From: Lachnotalea glycerini
GTDB lineage: Bacteria > Bacillota > Clostridia > Lachnospirales > Lachnospiraceae
Length of the DNA stretch: 64,000 nucleotides
Direction of reading: 5' to 3'
NCBI RefSeq assembly: GCF_003201285.1
Contig: NZ_QICS01000015.1
Coordinates: 22,393 to 86,392, forward strand
A program made the position numbers and the translations under genes. Each line of letters starts with the position of its first letter. Within the stretch, counting starts at the first letter, position 1. Below the pieces are notes generated by a model that was not told the origin of the DNA, ran no database searches, and saw only the letters and a program-made list of their open reading frames with translations. Below are positions 27,065-36,214 of the stretch, piece by piece.

Positions 27065-28255
27065 ATGAGTTTAACGAAAACACCAAGGGCCAATCAACTG
27101 CACATTGGCATATATGGAAAACGAAACAGTGGTAAATCATCTCTTATTAATGCAATTACAAGTCAGGATATTGCACTTGTATCTGAAATTGCAGGTACAA
27201 CCACAGATCCTGTTTATAAGACAATGGAAATCAGCGGAATTGGACCATGTGTATTTATTGATACGGCAGGCTTTGATGATGAAGGTGAGCTTGGAAATAA
27301 AAGAATCGAGAGGACGAAACAAGCTCTTGAAAAAACAGATATAGCTATTGTAGTCTGTTCGGATTACGATTTGGCAATGGAAAAGGAATGGATTGATCAG
27401 CTTAAAAAAGCGGAAATACCATTTATAACTGTTATTAATAAGGTGGATGTTTTAAAAAATAGCGAGGAGCTTGAAGAACAGGTAAAAGCTTTAACGAATA
27501 TGAAACCTGTTTTAGTTAGTTGTAAAGAGAAAATCGGAATGGAAGATTTGCTCGAAATACTCAGAAGAAATGTGCCAAAGGACTATGAAGCGAAAAGCAT
27601 CACGAAGGATTTAGTAAAGGAGGGAGATATTGTACTTCTTGTCATGCCTCAGGATATACAGGCGCCAAAGGGGAGACTTATTTTGCCTCAGGTTCAGACA
27701 CTTCGTGATTTGCTGGATAATAAATGCCTGATATTATCTGCTACAACGGATCATTTAGATGATGCGTTGGCGTCTTTGACAAAGCCGCCTGCACTTATTA
27801 TTACAGATTCGCAGGTATTTAAAACCGTATACGAAAAGAAACCAAAGGAAAGTAGGCTTACCTCATTTTCAGTGCTATTTGCCAAGCACAAAGGAGATAT
27901 AGAATATTATGCGAAGAGTGCACAAGCAATCGGTAGACTTACAAAAGATTCTAAGGTACTGATTGCGGAGGCATGTACTCATGCACCGCTTGCAGAAGAT
28001 ATTGGAAGAGAAAAGATCCCAAGAATGCTTAGAAAGCTTGCAGGAGATGAAATTGATATCAAAATTGTCAGCGGAGTGGACTTTCCAAAAGATTTAACAT
28101 CGTATGATTTAATTATTCAATGCGGAGCGTGTATGTTTAACCGAAAATATGTGATGAACCGAATTGAGCAGGCAAAGGTTTCAAAGGTACCAATGACCAA
28201 TTATGGGGTTGCAATAGCATATCTGAATGGAATACTAGATAAAATTGATTATTAA
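27065..28255 (+). CDS. hydF: [FeFe] hydrogenase H-cluster maturation GTPase HydF
   Basis: Scaffold GTPase on which the diiron subcluster is carried before insertion into hydrogenase. The N-terminal GTPase domain has GKRNSGKSSLINAI (P-loop), DTAGFDD (G3) and NKVD (G4). The C-terminal domain provides CTHAPL and QCGACMF, matching the CxH...CxxC cluster ligands. Length is about 396 residues. The ATG at 27065 has GGAGG upstream. It ends the hydEGF run. Confidence 0.94.
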   Translation: MSLTKTPRANQLHIGIYGKRNSGKSSLINAITSQDIALVSEIAGTTTDPVYKTMEISGIGPCVFIDTAGFDDEGELGNKRIERTKQALEKTDIAIVVCSDYDLAMEKEWIDQLKKAEIPFITVINKVDVLKNSEELEEQVKALTNMKPVLVSCKEKIGMEDLLEILRRNVPKDYEAKSITKDLVKEGDIVLLVMPQDIQAPKGRLILPQVQTLRDLLDNKCLILSATTDHLDDALASLTKPPALIITDSQVFKTVYEKKPKESRLTSFSVLFAKHKGDIEYYAKSAQAIGRLTKDSKVLIAEACTHAPLAEDIGREKIPRMLRKLAGDEIDIKIVSGVDFPKDLTSYDLIIQCGACMFNRKYVMNRIEQAKVSKVPMTNYGVAIAYLNGILDKIDY

Positions 28256-28383
28256 ATCGAACTTTAGAATATAAAGTACTCCCATCAGGGTACCAATTTG
28301 GATGTAGGGTAGTTGCGTACCCATTCAAATATAAGCATGTAAGCAAAGCTTACACTTTTTAAAAATATCTGTTATAATAAATA

Positions 28384-28426
28384 GTGTTGCGCAAAAGTTT
28401 AGAATTATTTTGCGCAGCACTTTTAT
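28384..28426 (+). terminator. Terminator downstream of hydF
   Basis: GTGTTGCGCAAAA and TTTTGCGCAGCAC form a 13-pair stem with one G-U, followed by TTTTAT. It lies 130 bases after hydF and about 25 bases before the MFS gene, so it could end the hyd transcript or attenuate the MFS gene. Confidence 0.75.
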
Positions 28427-28449
28427 AGTTTATAGATAGGAAATAGCTT

Positions 28450-29643
28450 ATGAGGCACAGAAAGGAAATATTATTTATGAGTAAGAAAATGAGACTGTTT
28501 ATTCCCTGTTATTATGCTTTTTTTGCAAATGGCATGATGGCACTTGTATTAGGGTCTATATTAACGTATTTAATCAAAGAAGCTAGGCTAAGCTACAGTA
28601 TAGCGGGAGGCTTGTTATCAGCCTTTGCGATTGGGAATTTACTTGCTAGCTTTGTAAACCCTGCCATGGCAGGAAAAATCGGAAGAAAGAAAACCACAAT
28701 CATTCTATCGGCATTAGTACCGATTGATTTATTCATGATATCATTAATTCCAGCGACGCCAGTTCTATATGTAGCCTGTATTTTGCTTGGAATAGGAAGA
28801 GGATCTGTCAGTATTATTAATAATATGGTTGTTAATGACTATGATGGTACACCGTTTGCATTAAACTTATTACATACCGTATTTGCAATGGGCGCATTTC
28901 TGGCTCCATTTTTAACTTCACTTTTTGTAAATGCGGGACTAAATTGGAGGTATATCATATATACGGTAACGTCCTTATCTTTACTGTCTGTACTTGGATA
29001 CGTTACATTACCGTTAGAGGATAAAAAGAATAACAGAGAAAAAAATAAAAATCAATCGACACAAAAGGAAAATGGATTTTTAAAAAGCCCGGATTTTTAT
29101 TTCTGCGGCCTATTGCTATTTTTTTATTTAGGTGTTGAAAATTGTGTTAATGGATGGTTCGTTACTTATTTTAAGGGCATTGGTATAATGAGCGATACAT
29201 ATGCTACGAATCTAGTGTCCATAACTTGGATAGTCATAATGCTTGGAAGATTGACAACAGGTTATTTGTCAAAGAAGCTTTCCAAATATAAAATTATGTT
29301 AATTAATTGTAGCTGTACCGTAGTATTCTTTGGTCTGCTTATAGCAACCAAAAATCTTACAGTTATTACCATTGCGGTAATCGGCCTTGGCTTTTTCTTT
29401 GCTGGAATTTATCCAACGGGTATCGCAAACGCAGGTGAGTTGATTAAGGGTTCTACGGCAGGCATGTCAATGCTGCTTGCAATGGCGGCTATGGGTGGAA
29501 TTATAACACCACAGCTTGTCGGAGTGATTGCCGATGGGAGCATCGGATTAACTGGTGCAATCACGTTCTTAAGTGTTAATGTGGCAATGATGCTCTTGTT
29601 TGCTGTTATAAGCTATAATCGCTCAAAAAATCAGATTGTATAG
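28450..29643 (+). CDS. MFS transporter
   Basis: A major facilitator of 397 residues with about 12 helices. GKIGRKKTTIILSAL in the loop after helix 2 is the GxxGRKK signature of the superfamily, and a lysine/asparagine-rich loop near residues 195-215 separates the two halves. It most resembles the sugar/fucose-permease-like group, but the substrate is unknown. A second ATG at 28477 with AAAGGA upstream may be the true start. It precedes deoB but with a separate promoter-like gap. Confidence 0.88.
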   Translation: MRHRKEILFMSKKMRLFIPCYYAFFANGMMALVLGSILTYLIKEARLSYSIAGGLLSAFAIGNLLASFVNPAMAGKIGRKKTTIILSALVPIDLFMISLIPATPVLYVACILLGIGRGSVSIINNMVVNDYDGTPFALNLLHTVFAMGAFLAPFLTSLFVNAGLNWRYIIYTVTSLSLLSVLGYVTLPLEDKKNNREKNKNQSTQKENGFLKSPDFYFCGLLLFFYLGVENCVNGWFVTYFKGIGIMSDTYATNLVSITWIVIMLGRLTTGYLSKKLSKYKIMLINCSCTVVFFGLLIATKNLTVITIAVIGLGFFFAGIYPTGIANAGELIKGSTAGMSMLLAMAAMGGIITPQLVGVIADGSIGLTGAITFLSVNVAMMLLFAVISYNRSKNQIV

Positions 29644-29650
29644 CAACAAA

Positions 29651-29756
29651 GTACTAATTTCTGTTATCATGTGCTAATTTTAAGATGTACTAATTGAAAT
29701 AAATAAGATATACTTATAATATATTTTGTAGAAAGGTATGTACAATCAATTTGTAC
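29651..29756 (+). promoter_or_regulatory. deoB upstream region with iterated and palindromic motifs
   Basis: GTACTAATT, GTGCTAATT and GTACTAATT lie at 29651, 29671 and 29687. GTACAA and TTGTAC (29740-29756) form an inverted repeat just before the deoB ribosome site. These could be regulator sites; no family can be assigned. Confidence 0.4.
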
Positions 29757-29769
29757 AAGAGGTGACGAG

Positions 29770-30936
29770 ATGAAAAGAGTGTTCTTAATTGTTTTAGATA
29801 GCTTTGGAATTGGTGAACTGCCGGATGCAGCGAAATTTCATGATGAAGGAAGTAATACCATTAGAGCAACATCAACCAGTAAATTTTTCTCAATGCCTAA
29901 TATGCAAGAGCTTGGATTATTTAATATAGATGGCGTAGATTGTCGCGATAAGAACGAAAAACCAACTGGAAGCTTTGCCAGAATGACAGAGGAATCTCAG
30001 GGAAAAGATACAACAATAGGTCATTGGGAAATAGCAGGGATTCAATCGCCAAAGGCTTTGCCAACCTATCCGTCTGGTTTTCCTAAAGAAATATTGGAGC
30101 AGTTTAGCAAAGAAACGGGAAGAGGCATCCTTTGTAATAAGCCTTATTCGGGAACTGATGTAATCAGAGATTATGGCAAGCAGCATGTGGAAACCGGGGA
30201 TTTAATTGTATATACTTCGGCAGACAGTGTATTTCAAATAGCGGCTCATGAGGCAGTAGTGCCGATAGAAACTCTTTATGAATACTGTAAGATTGCGAGA
30301 AAGCTATTGGTTGGCCAACATGGGGTTGGGAGAGTAATAGCAAGACCGTTTGATGGAGAGTTTCCAAATTATAAGAGAACAACAAGGCGTCATGATTTCT
30401 CTATGTTTCCTCCAAAAGATACGATGCTTACAAATTTAAAGGAGCATAATTTTGATGTCATTGCAGTCGGCAAAATAAATGATATCTTTGCAGGTCAGGG
30501 AATTACAGAATATGTTTATACTAAGAATAATGATGAGGGTATTGATCGAACATTAGAATACTTAGATAAGGACTTTAACGGACTTTGCTTTATTAACTTG
30601 GTTGATTTTGATATGCTCTACGGACATAGAAATGATATAGACGGATATGCAAAGGCATTGACTAGTTTTGACAATCGTCTTTCTTCTATTATGGATAAAT
30701 TAAAAGAGGAAGATATTTTAATGATTACAGCAGACCATGGTTGTGATCCCAGTACACCATCAACGGATCATTCAAGAGAATATACTCCTTGGGTGATTTA
30801 TGGAAAGCCAGTCAAGGAGAATATGAATTTAGGAACATTAGACAGTTTTTCAGATATTGCAAAAACGATCGTTGATTATTTTGAAATCCAATCAGATATT
30901 GCAGGAAAATCATCACTAAAAGATATTATAAAATAG
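29770..30936 (+). CDS. deoB: Phosphopentomutase
   Basis: Interconverts ribose (or deoxyribose) 1-phosphate and 5-phosphate in nucleoside salvage. 388 residues, the standard DeoB length. The metal-binding N-terminus is LIVLDSFGIGELPDA; the phosphorylated Thr lies in GKDTTIGHWEIAG; ITADHGCDPSTPSTDHSREY supplies the other Mn2+ ligands of the alkaline-phosphatase fold. AGAGGTGA precedes the ATG. No other deo genes are adjacent. Confidence 0.96.
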   Translation: MKRVFLIVLDSFGIGELPDAAKFHDEGSNTIRATSTSKFFSMPNMQELGLFNIDGVDCRDKNEKPTGSFARMTEESQGKDTTIGHWEIAGIQSPKALPTYPSGFPKEILEQFSKETGRGILCNKPYSGTDVIRDYGKQHVETGDLIVYTSADSVFQIAAHEAVVPIETLYEYCKIARKLLVGQHGVGRVIARPFDGEFPNYKRTTRRHDFSMFPPKDTMLTNLKEHNFDVIAVGKINDIFAGQGITEYVYTKNNDEGIDRTLEYLDKDFNGLCFINLVDFDMLYGHRNDIDGYAKALTSFDNRLSSIMDKLKEEDILMITADHGCDPSTPSTDHSREYTPWVIYGKPVKENMNLGTLDSFSDIAKTIVDYFEIQSDIAGKSSLKDIIK

Positions 30937-30942
30937 AAGACG

Positions 30943-31003
30943 AAAAAATACTCCCATTGCAGGAAGCCTAAAGATATAAAGAAAATGCATTGGGAGTATT
31001 TTT
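30943..31003 (+). terminator. deoB terminator, copy 1 of a duplicated 59-base cassette
   Basis: AATACTCCCA and TGGGAGTATT form the stem, followed by a T-run. The whole element is repeated without visible change at 31636-31695. Between this element and the small gene at 31332 the DNA is AT-rich with no recognisable gene. Confidence 0.8.
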
Positions 31004-31331
31004 TTCATAATTCAATTTCATAATAATTGAATTTTATCTGAGTTATTTTAAAGTAATATATCCATGAAATTCATTTGTTGTCGTGTATTGTTAGTATAAT
31101 TATTTGAAATATTACAATCCGCTTACAATTATCGTTAATGAGTTTATATTTATAGATATTTATGATAAAATATTTTAAATTTATTATTAATTATGATTTT
31201 ATTTGTTGATGTAACTATGTTCTTTAATATAAATAATAATATAAATAAATTGGTTAGGTGGATGTGACGATTAATACTGATATATACTCTGTAAGAAAGG
31301 AAAAATTTATGTATTTAATAATACATCTAGG

Positions 31332-31637
31332 GTGATTAATTTGATAGAGAAGAGATATAATAACTCGAATTTGGAAGAACTTAAAAAAAATAAACGGTTT
31401 GCAGAGACACATGGTTCTTTAGCAATGAAGATTGCATTATGTATTTTTATTATTATTAATTTCGTATTAAAAAAAAGTATATATGAATTAATTTTAGTTT
31501 TTTTAAGCGGTTCACTTTTTGAAGAAATATATAAATACAAATATAGTAAGTCAAAAGAAGATATGATAGCAATAATATCTTTGTTAATTATGGTTATTTC
31601 TATTTTTGTTTTGTATCTGATAAAAGACTTTGATTAA
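31332..31637 (+). CDS. Small membrane protein, unknown function (DUF6442-like)
   Basis: About 100 residues. A charged N-terminus (LIEKRYNNSNLEELKKNKR) precedes two predicted helices, roughly residues 33-60 and 77-97, separated by a lysine-rich loop. The layout resembles small two-helix proteins common in Lachnospiraceae, sometimes beside XRE regulators, but none is here. The start is ambiguous: GTG at 31332 or TTG at 31341, which is better spaced from an AGGG. It is bracketed by two copies of the same terminator cassette. Confidence 0.6.
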   Translation: MINLIEKRYNNSNLEELKKNKRFAETHGSLAMKIALCIFIIINFVLKKSIYELILVFLSGSLFEEIYKYKYSKSKEDMIAIISLLIMVISIFVLYLIKDFD

Positions 31638-31695
31638 AAAATACTCCCATTGCAGGAAGCCTAAAGATATAAAGAAAATGCATTGGGAGTATTTT
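31636..31695. repeat. Copy 2 of the duplicated terminator cassette
   Basis: Same sequence as 30943-31002. It follows the small membrane gene directly and also abuts the truncated end of a rubrerythrin remnant on the minus strand. The stem can act as a terminator in either direction. Confidence 0.85.
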
Positions 31696-31850
31696 ATTTC
31701 ATTTTCACATTATCAAGTAAAGCTCGATATCTATCTTCATGCGATTTTTCGATGGCAGCAACCATACGAAATTGTGCAGCAAGAGCAGGAAACTTTCTTC
31801 TGCGTATTAGTAAAGTTTTTGTACATTTCCGCAGATATTTGAACTATCTT
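31694..31850 (-). pseudogene. Rubrerythrin remnant
   Basis: Minus-strand translation of 31694-31792 gives FPALAAQFRMVAAIEKSH then EDRYRALLDNVKMK and a stop. This matches the helix of rubrerythrin that carries di-iron ligands (E and H of the ExxH pattern). Upstream, after a frameshift near 31790, the sequence EMYKNFTNT continues the same protein in another frame. The N-terminal region and the C-terminal rubredoxin-like domain are missing. It is a decayed gene fragment whose 3' side is replaced by the terminator cassette. Confidence 0.7.
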
Positions 31851-31916
31851 AAATCAACAATTTAGGTAAAATAAAACAGATATCATAATAATATATGTAT
31901 TAAAATAACATGTAAA

Positions 31917-32453
31917 TTGATGGAAACTTCAAGTGGAAATGATTCAAATGCTGAGTCTTTCGAATCTACGTCAAAAAGCTCTTCTGCAAATGCAGAATCC
32001 AATCATACAAAGGATACTGGGACAGAGAAGAAATACAAGGAATCAAATGATGAGCTTAAAAAGCTAAAAGAGGAAAAGAAAGAATTTGACAAAAAAATCA
32101 AAACGATAGACAAGTTAATTACAGATAAAGATTACAGTACTAAGTCTGAAAAAGAACTTCTTGATGAACAAGCAAAGCTAAAAGCAGAACGAATAGCTAA
32201 TAAGTCCCTTGATATTCATGGTGAAAGTCAATATAATTGTGCAGAACTGATGCAAAATGACTATCATGGCGGTGATAATCAACATTTTTGGATTATTCCA
32301 TGCAAAGATGTAAATGCAGTAAAAATAGTTGCAGTTCATTCAGAAAAAGTATTTAATGTTACTGGTGGTATTTTCAATAATCATACGAGAATTCAGCAGT
32401 ATTACGAAAATGGAATGACTTCGCAGATATTTAAGCTCATAAAGGTGGAGTAG
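31917..32453 (+). CDS. Probably truncated RICIN-type (beta-trefoil) domain protein
   Basis: An open frame of 178 residues. The first 40 residues are Ser/Asn/Glu-rich and disordered, residues about 45-95 form a charged coiled coil, and the C-terminal 75 residues contain NQHFWIIP and TSQIFKLIKV, which match Q-x-W-type repeats of a RICIN beta-trefoil. No ribosome site precedes the TTG/ATG pair, and no signal or membrane helix is present, though such linkers usually join a membrane-anchored or zinc-ribbon N-terminus. It looks like the 3' part of a longer gene cut by the adjacent rearrangement. Confidence 0.55.
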   Translation: MMETSSGNDSNAESFESTSKSSSANAESNHTKDTGTEKKYKESNDELKKLKEEKKEFDKKIKTIDKLITDKDYSTKSEKELLDEQAKLKAERIANKSLDIHGESQYNCAELMQNDYHGGDNQHFWIIPCKDVNAVKIVAVHSEKVFNVTGGIFNNHTRIQQYYENGMTSQIFKLIKVE

Positions 32454-32473
32454 TTATTGAAAGTTCTTGTAAT

Positions 32474-32527
32474 AAAGTACCTCTATTTTGAAGTTGCGAT
32501 ATTGAGCAATTCATAATAGAGGTATTT
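32474..32527 (+). terminator. Terminator after the RICIN-type gene
   Basis: AGTACCTCTATT and AATAGAGGTATT form the stem with a long AT-rich loop, followed by TTTTA-like sequence. Confidence 0.6.
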
Positions 32528-32609
32528 TAGAGTGAATATATAATTTTAAATACAAATAGCAAAAAATCTTAGTTAATAGAAAGTAAGAAAGAATAAAAAA
32601 GTAACCTCT

Positions 32610-32637
32610 TGACAATTCTTTCATGATTAGTATAAAC
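32610..32637 (+). promoter_or_regulatory. prfC promoter
   Basis: TTGACA and TATAAA are 16 bases apart, about 65 bases before the TTG start of prfC. Confidence 0.6.
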
Positions 32638-32702
32638 TTAATAGGTTATTGACTACGATGAATGGTGAAAGCACCGTTTGGATAGATTTAGGAGGATTTA
32701 CA

Positions 32703-34292
32703 TTGGCTGATTTGAATAAAGAAATAGAGAAGAGAAGAACCTTTGCGATTATTTCTCATCCGGATGCAGGAAAGACAACGCTTACGGAGAAGTTTTTGTT
32801 GTATGGGGGAGCAATTAATCTGGCAGGTTCAGTAAAGGGAAAAGCGACTGCAAAGCATGCAGTGTCTGACTGGATGGATATAGAAAAGGAAAGAGGTATT
32901 TCAGTTACCTCCTCTGTGCTTCAATTTAATTATGACAATTATTGCATTAATATATTGGATACACCGGGGCATCAGGATTTCTCCGAGGATACTTATCGAA
33001 CACTTATGGCAGCAGATTCTGCGGTAATGGTAATTGATGCTTCAAAGGGTGTTGAAGCACAGACCAGAAAGTTGTTTAAGGTTTGTGTTATGAGAAATAT
33101 ACCGATTTTTACCTTTATCAATAAGATGGATCGAGATGCAAGAGATACCTTTGAACTTTTAGATGATATTGAAAAGGAGCTTGGAATTTCAACCTGTCCG
33201 ATTAACTGGCCCATTGGTTCGGGGAAGGAATTTAAGGGTGTGTATGACAGAAATACAAAATGCATTACCACGTTTTCAGATACCCAAAGAGGTACAAAAG
33301 AAGGCGCAGCCTTGGAAATATCAATTGATGATAGCAATCTTACTAATTTAATAGGAGAGAGCTTTGTCAATACTTTGAATGATGAAATCGAGCTTTTAGA
33401 TGGAGCCAGTGCAGAGTTTGATATTGAATTAGTAAGTCAGGGTAAATTGTCTCCGGTATTTTTTGGTTCTGCATTAACGAATTTTGGTGTAGAGATATTT
33501 TTGAAGCATTTTCTTAAAATGACCTCTTCTCCATTACCTAGAAAGTCAAATATAGGCGAAATCAGTCCTTTCAGAGAAGATTTTTCTGCTTTTGTTTTTA
33601 AAATTCAGGCAAATATGAACAAGGCACATCGAGATAGAATTGCTTTTATGCGAATTTGCTCTGGAAAATTTGATGCCGGAATGGAAGTTACCCATATTCA
33701 GGGTCAAAACAAAAAGCTTCGTTTATCGCAGCCACAGCAATTGATGGCTCAGGAACGTAAAATCGTGGAAGAAGCATACGCTGGAGATATTATCGGTGTA
33801 TTTGATCCGGGCATATTTTCGATTGGAGATACCTTATGTAGCGGCTCTGAAAAATTTGAATTTGAAGGGATTCCCACCTTTGCTCCGGAGCATTTTGCAA
33901 GAGTAAGACAGGTTGATACAATGAAGCGCAAACAGTTTGTTAAGGGGATCAATCAGATTGCTCAGGAGGGTGCAATTCAGATATTCCAGGAATACAATAC
34001 CGGTATGGAGGAGATTATAGTTGGTGTTGTCGGAGTGTTGCAATTTGAAGTCTTAAAATACCGTTTAGAGAATGAATACAATGTTGAAATCCGTATGGAG
34101 AATCTTCCGTATGAGCATATTAGATGGATAGAGAATAAAGAGGTTGATTTAGATAAACTGGTCGGAACCTCAGATATGAGAAAAATCAAGGATTTAAAGG
34201 GCAATCCGTTGTTATTGTTTGTCAATAGCTGGAGTATAGGTATGACACTTGATCGTAACAAAGGACTTAAATTATCCGAGTTTGGCAGATGA
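32703..34292 (+). CDS. prfC: Peptide chain release factor 3
   Basis: A translational GTPase that recycles RF1/RF2 from the ribosome after termination. Motifs: SHPDAGKTTLTEKFLLYGGA (G1), DTPGHQDFSEDTYR (G3), NKMDRD (G4). The start chosen is TTG at 32703 with GGAGG upstream, giving 529 residues, the usual RF3 length; the open frame extends upstream to 32649 without support. It is a single-gene transcript. Confidence 0.95.
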   Translation: MADLNKEIEKRRTFAIISHPDAGKTTLTEKFLLYGGAINLAGSVKGKATAKHAVSDWMDIEKERGISVTSSVLQFNYDNYCINILDTPGHQDFSEDTYRTLMAADSAVMVIDASKGVEAQTRKLFKVCVMRNIPIFTFINKMDRDARDTFELLDDIEKELGISTCPINWPIGSGKEFKGVYDRNTKCITTFSDTQRGTKEGAALEISIDDSNLTNLIGESFVNTLNDEIELLDGASAEFDIELVSQGKLSPVFFGSALTNFGVEIFLKHFLKMTSSPLPRKSNIGEISPFREDFSAFVFKIQANMNKAHRDRIAFMRICSGKFDAGMEVTHIQGQNKKLRLSQPQQLMAQERKIVEEAYAGDIIGVFDPGIFSIGDTLCSGSEKFEFEGIPTFAPEHFARVRQVDTMKRKQFVKGINQIAQEGAIQIFQEYNTGMEEIIVGVVGVLQFEVLKYRLENEYNVEIRMENLPYEHIRWIENKEVDLDKLVGTSDMRKIKDLKGNPLLLFVNSWSIGMTLDRNKGLKLSEFGR

Positions 34293-34388
34293 TTGATTCG
34301 TAGAAATTGCAATTTAAATACGGGTTTTATAGATAGTACTCAAATCATATGTTTACAGAATGGAATTTATGTGATACATTATAAAAAG

Positions 34389-34478
34389 ACAGGGAGCTTG
34401 TGGTGCAGGCTGAGAGGAAGTAATCAAACTTCGACCTATATAACCTGATTTGGATAATGCCAACGTAGGGAAACAAGA
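34389..34478 (+). ncRNA. TPP riboswitch (THI element)
   Basis: The conserved elements are all present in order: AGGGAGCTTGTGG, GCTGAGAGG, then ACCTGATTTGGATAATGCC and AACGTAGGGAA. Bound thiamine pyrophosphate should promote the terminator at 34488 and turn off thiC. Confidence 0.93.
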
Positions 34479-34487
34479 GATGAATTC

Positions 34488-34525
34488 GAGCTCATACACT
34501 ATGTAGGTAGGTATGAGCTCTTTTT
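34488..34525 (+). terminator. Expression platform terminator of the TPP riboswitch
   Basis: GAGCTCATAC and GTATGAGCTC form a perfect 10-base stem followed by TTTTTATATA. It lies 10 bases after the aptamer. The 170 bases between it and thiC show no further gene. Confidence 0.88.
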
Positions 34526-34698
34526 ATATATAGAAAAGACCACACGATTAAAGTAAGATAGTAGGAGAATTCTATATTAAAAAGAGCATTAGACTTACGC
34601 CGATGATTCGCAGATTTCTATTGTTATAATATCTTTTGGCTGGCAGTATTCGGGTTATAAGGCAATAAAATAAACACTGTCAACAGGAGGATTAAGAA

Positions 34699-36003
34699 AT
34701 GAGAAATTATGCAACACAGATGGAAGCGGCCAGAATAGGGATTGTTACCCAAGAATTAAAAACAGTGGCTTCCAAAGAAAGAATGACCATAGAGGAATTA
34801 TTGCCTCTTGTAAAAGAGGGTAAGGTAGTAATATGTGCCAATAAAAATCATAAGTGTTTAGATCCGGAAGGGATCGGAAGTATGCTTAAAACCAAAATTA
34901 ATGTAAATCTTGGGGTGTCACGTGACTGTAAGGATATTGAGCTAGAGTTGCAAAAGGTCATGTCTGCTGTACATATGGGCGCCCATTCTATCATGGACTT
35001 ATCATCACATGGAAATACGATTCCTTTTCGTAGGAAATTAACATCAGAATGCCCCGCTATGATAGGAACTGTTCCGGTTTATGATTCAGTCATTCATTAC
35101 CAAAGAGATTTAGCGAATTTAACGGCAAAGGATTTTATTGATGTGGTAAGGCTGCATGCTGAGGATGGTGTGGATTTTGTAACATTACATTGTGGAATTA
35201 CGAGAAAAACGATTGAACAGATTAGAAAACATAAAAGAAAAATGAATATTGTATCCAGAGGAGGATCTTTAGTATTTGCATGGATGTGTATGACTGGTAA
35301 TGAAAATCCGTTTTATGAATACTATGATGAAATATTGGAAATCTGTCGTGAATATGATGTAACCATATCGCTTGGAGATGCCTGTCGGCCTGGGTGTATT
35401 GCAGATGCCTCAGACGTATGCCAGATAGAGGAGCTGGTTCGACTGGGTGAGCTGACAAAGAGAGCATGGGAAAGAGATGTTCAGGTAATCGTGGAAGGTC
35501 CAGGTCATATGCCAATGGATCAGATTGAAGCCAATATGAAAATGCAACAGACAATTTGCATGGGAGCACCTTTTTATGTATTAGGACCATTGGTTACAGA
35601 TATAGCTCCAGGGTATGATCATATTACCTCAGCTATCGGAGGAGCTATAGCAGCAGCCTCGGGAGCAGCATTTCTTTGCTATGTGACCCCGGCAGAGCAT
35701 TTGGCACTTCCTAATGTAGAAGATGTGAAACAGGGAATCATTGCTTCAAAGATAGCCGCTCATGCTGCCGATATAGCAAAAGGAATTCGTGGTGCAAAGG
35801 AAATGGATGATAAAATGGCAGATGCAAGAAGAGAGCTTGATTGGGAAGCACAATGGGAATGCGCTATTGATCCTGAGAATGCGAAAAGAATTCGAAACGA
35901 GCGCAAGCCAGAACATGAGGATACCTGTTCAATGTGTGGCAAGTTTTGTGCAGTAAGAAGTATGAATAAGGCATTGGCAGGAGAATATATTGATATTTTG
36001 TAG
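34699..36003 (+). CDS. thiC: Phosphomethylpyrimidine synthase (HMP-P synthase)
   Basis: Converts aminoimidazole ribotide to the pyrimidine unit of thiamine by radical SAM chemistry. 434 residues, the short form common in anaerobes. The non-canonical cluster motif near the C-terminus is CSMCGKFC (CX2CX4C family). [18 protein letters not shown] and [18 protein letters not shown] are conserved. AGGAGG precedes the ATG. It is controlled by the upstream TPP riboswitch; no other thi genes are adjacent. Confidence 0.97.
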   Translation: MRNYATQMEAARIGIVTQELKTVASKERMTIEELLPLVKEGKVVICANKNHKCLDPEGIGSMLKTKINVNLGVSRDCKDIELELQKVMSAVHMGAHSIMDLSSHGNTIPFRRKLTSECPAMIGTVPVYDSVIHYQRDLANLTAKDFIDVVRLHAEDGVDFVTLHCGITRKTIEQIRKHKRKMNIVSRGGSLVFAWMCMTGNENPFYEYYDEILEICREYDVTISLGDACRPGCIADASDVCQIEELVRLGELTKRAWERDVQVIVEGPGHMPMDQIEANMKMQQTICMGAPFYVLGPLVTDIAPGYDHITSAIGGAIAAASGAAFLCYVTPAEHLALPNVEDVKQGIIASKIAAHAADIAKGIRGAKEMDDKMADARRELDWEAQWECAIDPENAKRIRNERKPEHEDTCSMCGKFCAVRSMNKALAGEYIDIL

Positions 36004-36089
36004 GATATTTCATGATAGCTAATCATATTAAGTGTGGTATAATGATTAGGATAGATGTAAAGTTGGAGAAACCGAATAAATAATACACA

Positions 36090-36127
36090 AAGCTGTTGTA
36101 AATAAATTATTTTCAGCAGCTTTATTA
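36090..36127 (+). terminator. Terminator after thiC
   Basis: AAAGCTG and CAGCTTT arms with inner TTG/CAG-like pairing around an AT-rich loop, followed by TTATTATAG. The T-run is weak. Confidence 0.5.
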
Positions 36128-36214
36128 TAGTAAAAATATAGATTGTGTTTTATTTGGTTAAACTTTATAATATAATTTATGATGTAAGATAGTTTTTTTA
36201 AGAAGGAGAGAATT

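Noticed and set aside
30943..31695. CRISPR-like repeat
   Set aside because: Only two copies of the unit, about 690 bases apart, each a terminator hairpin; no spacers or cas genes.
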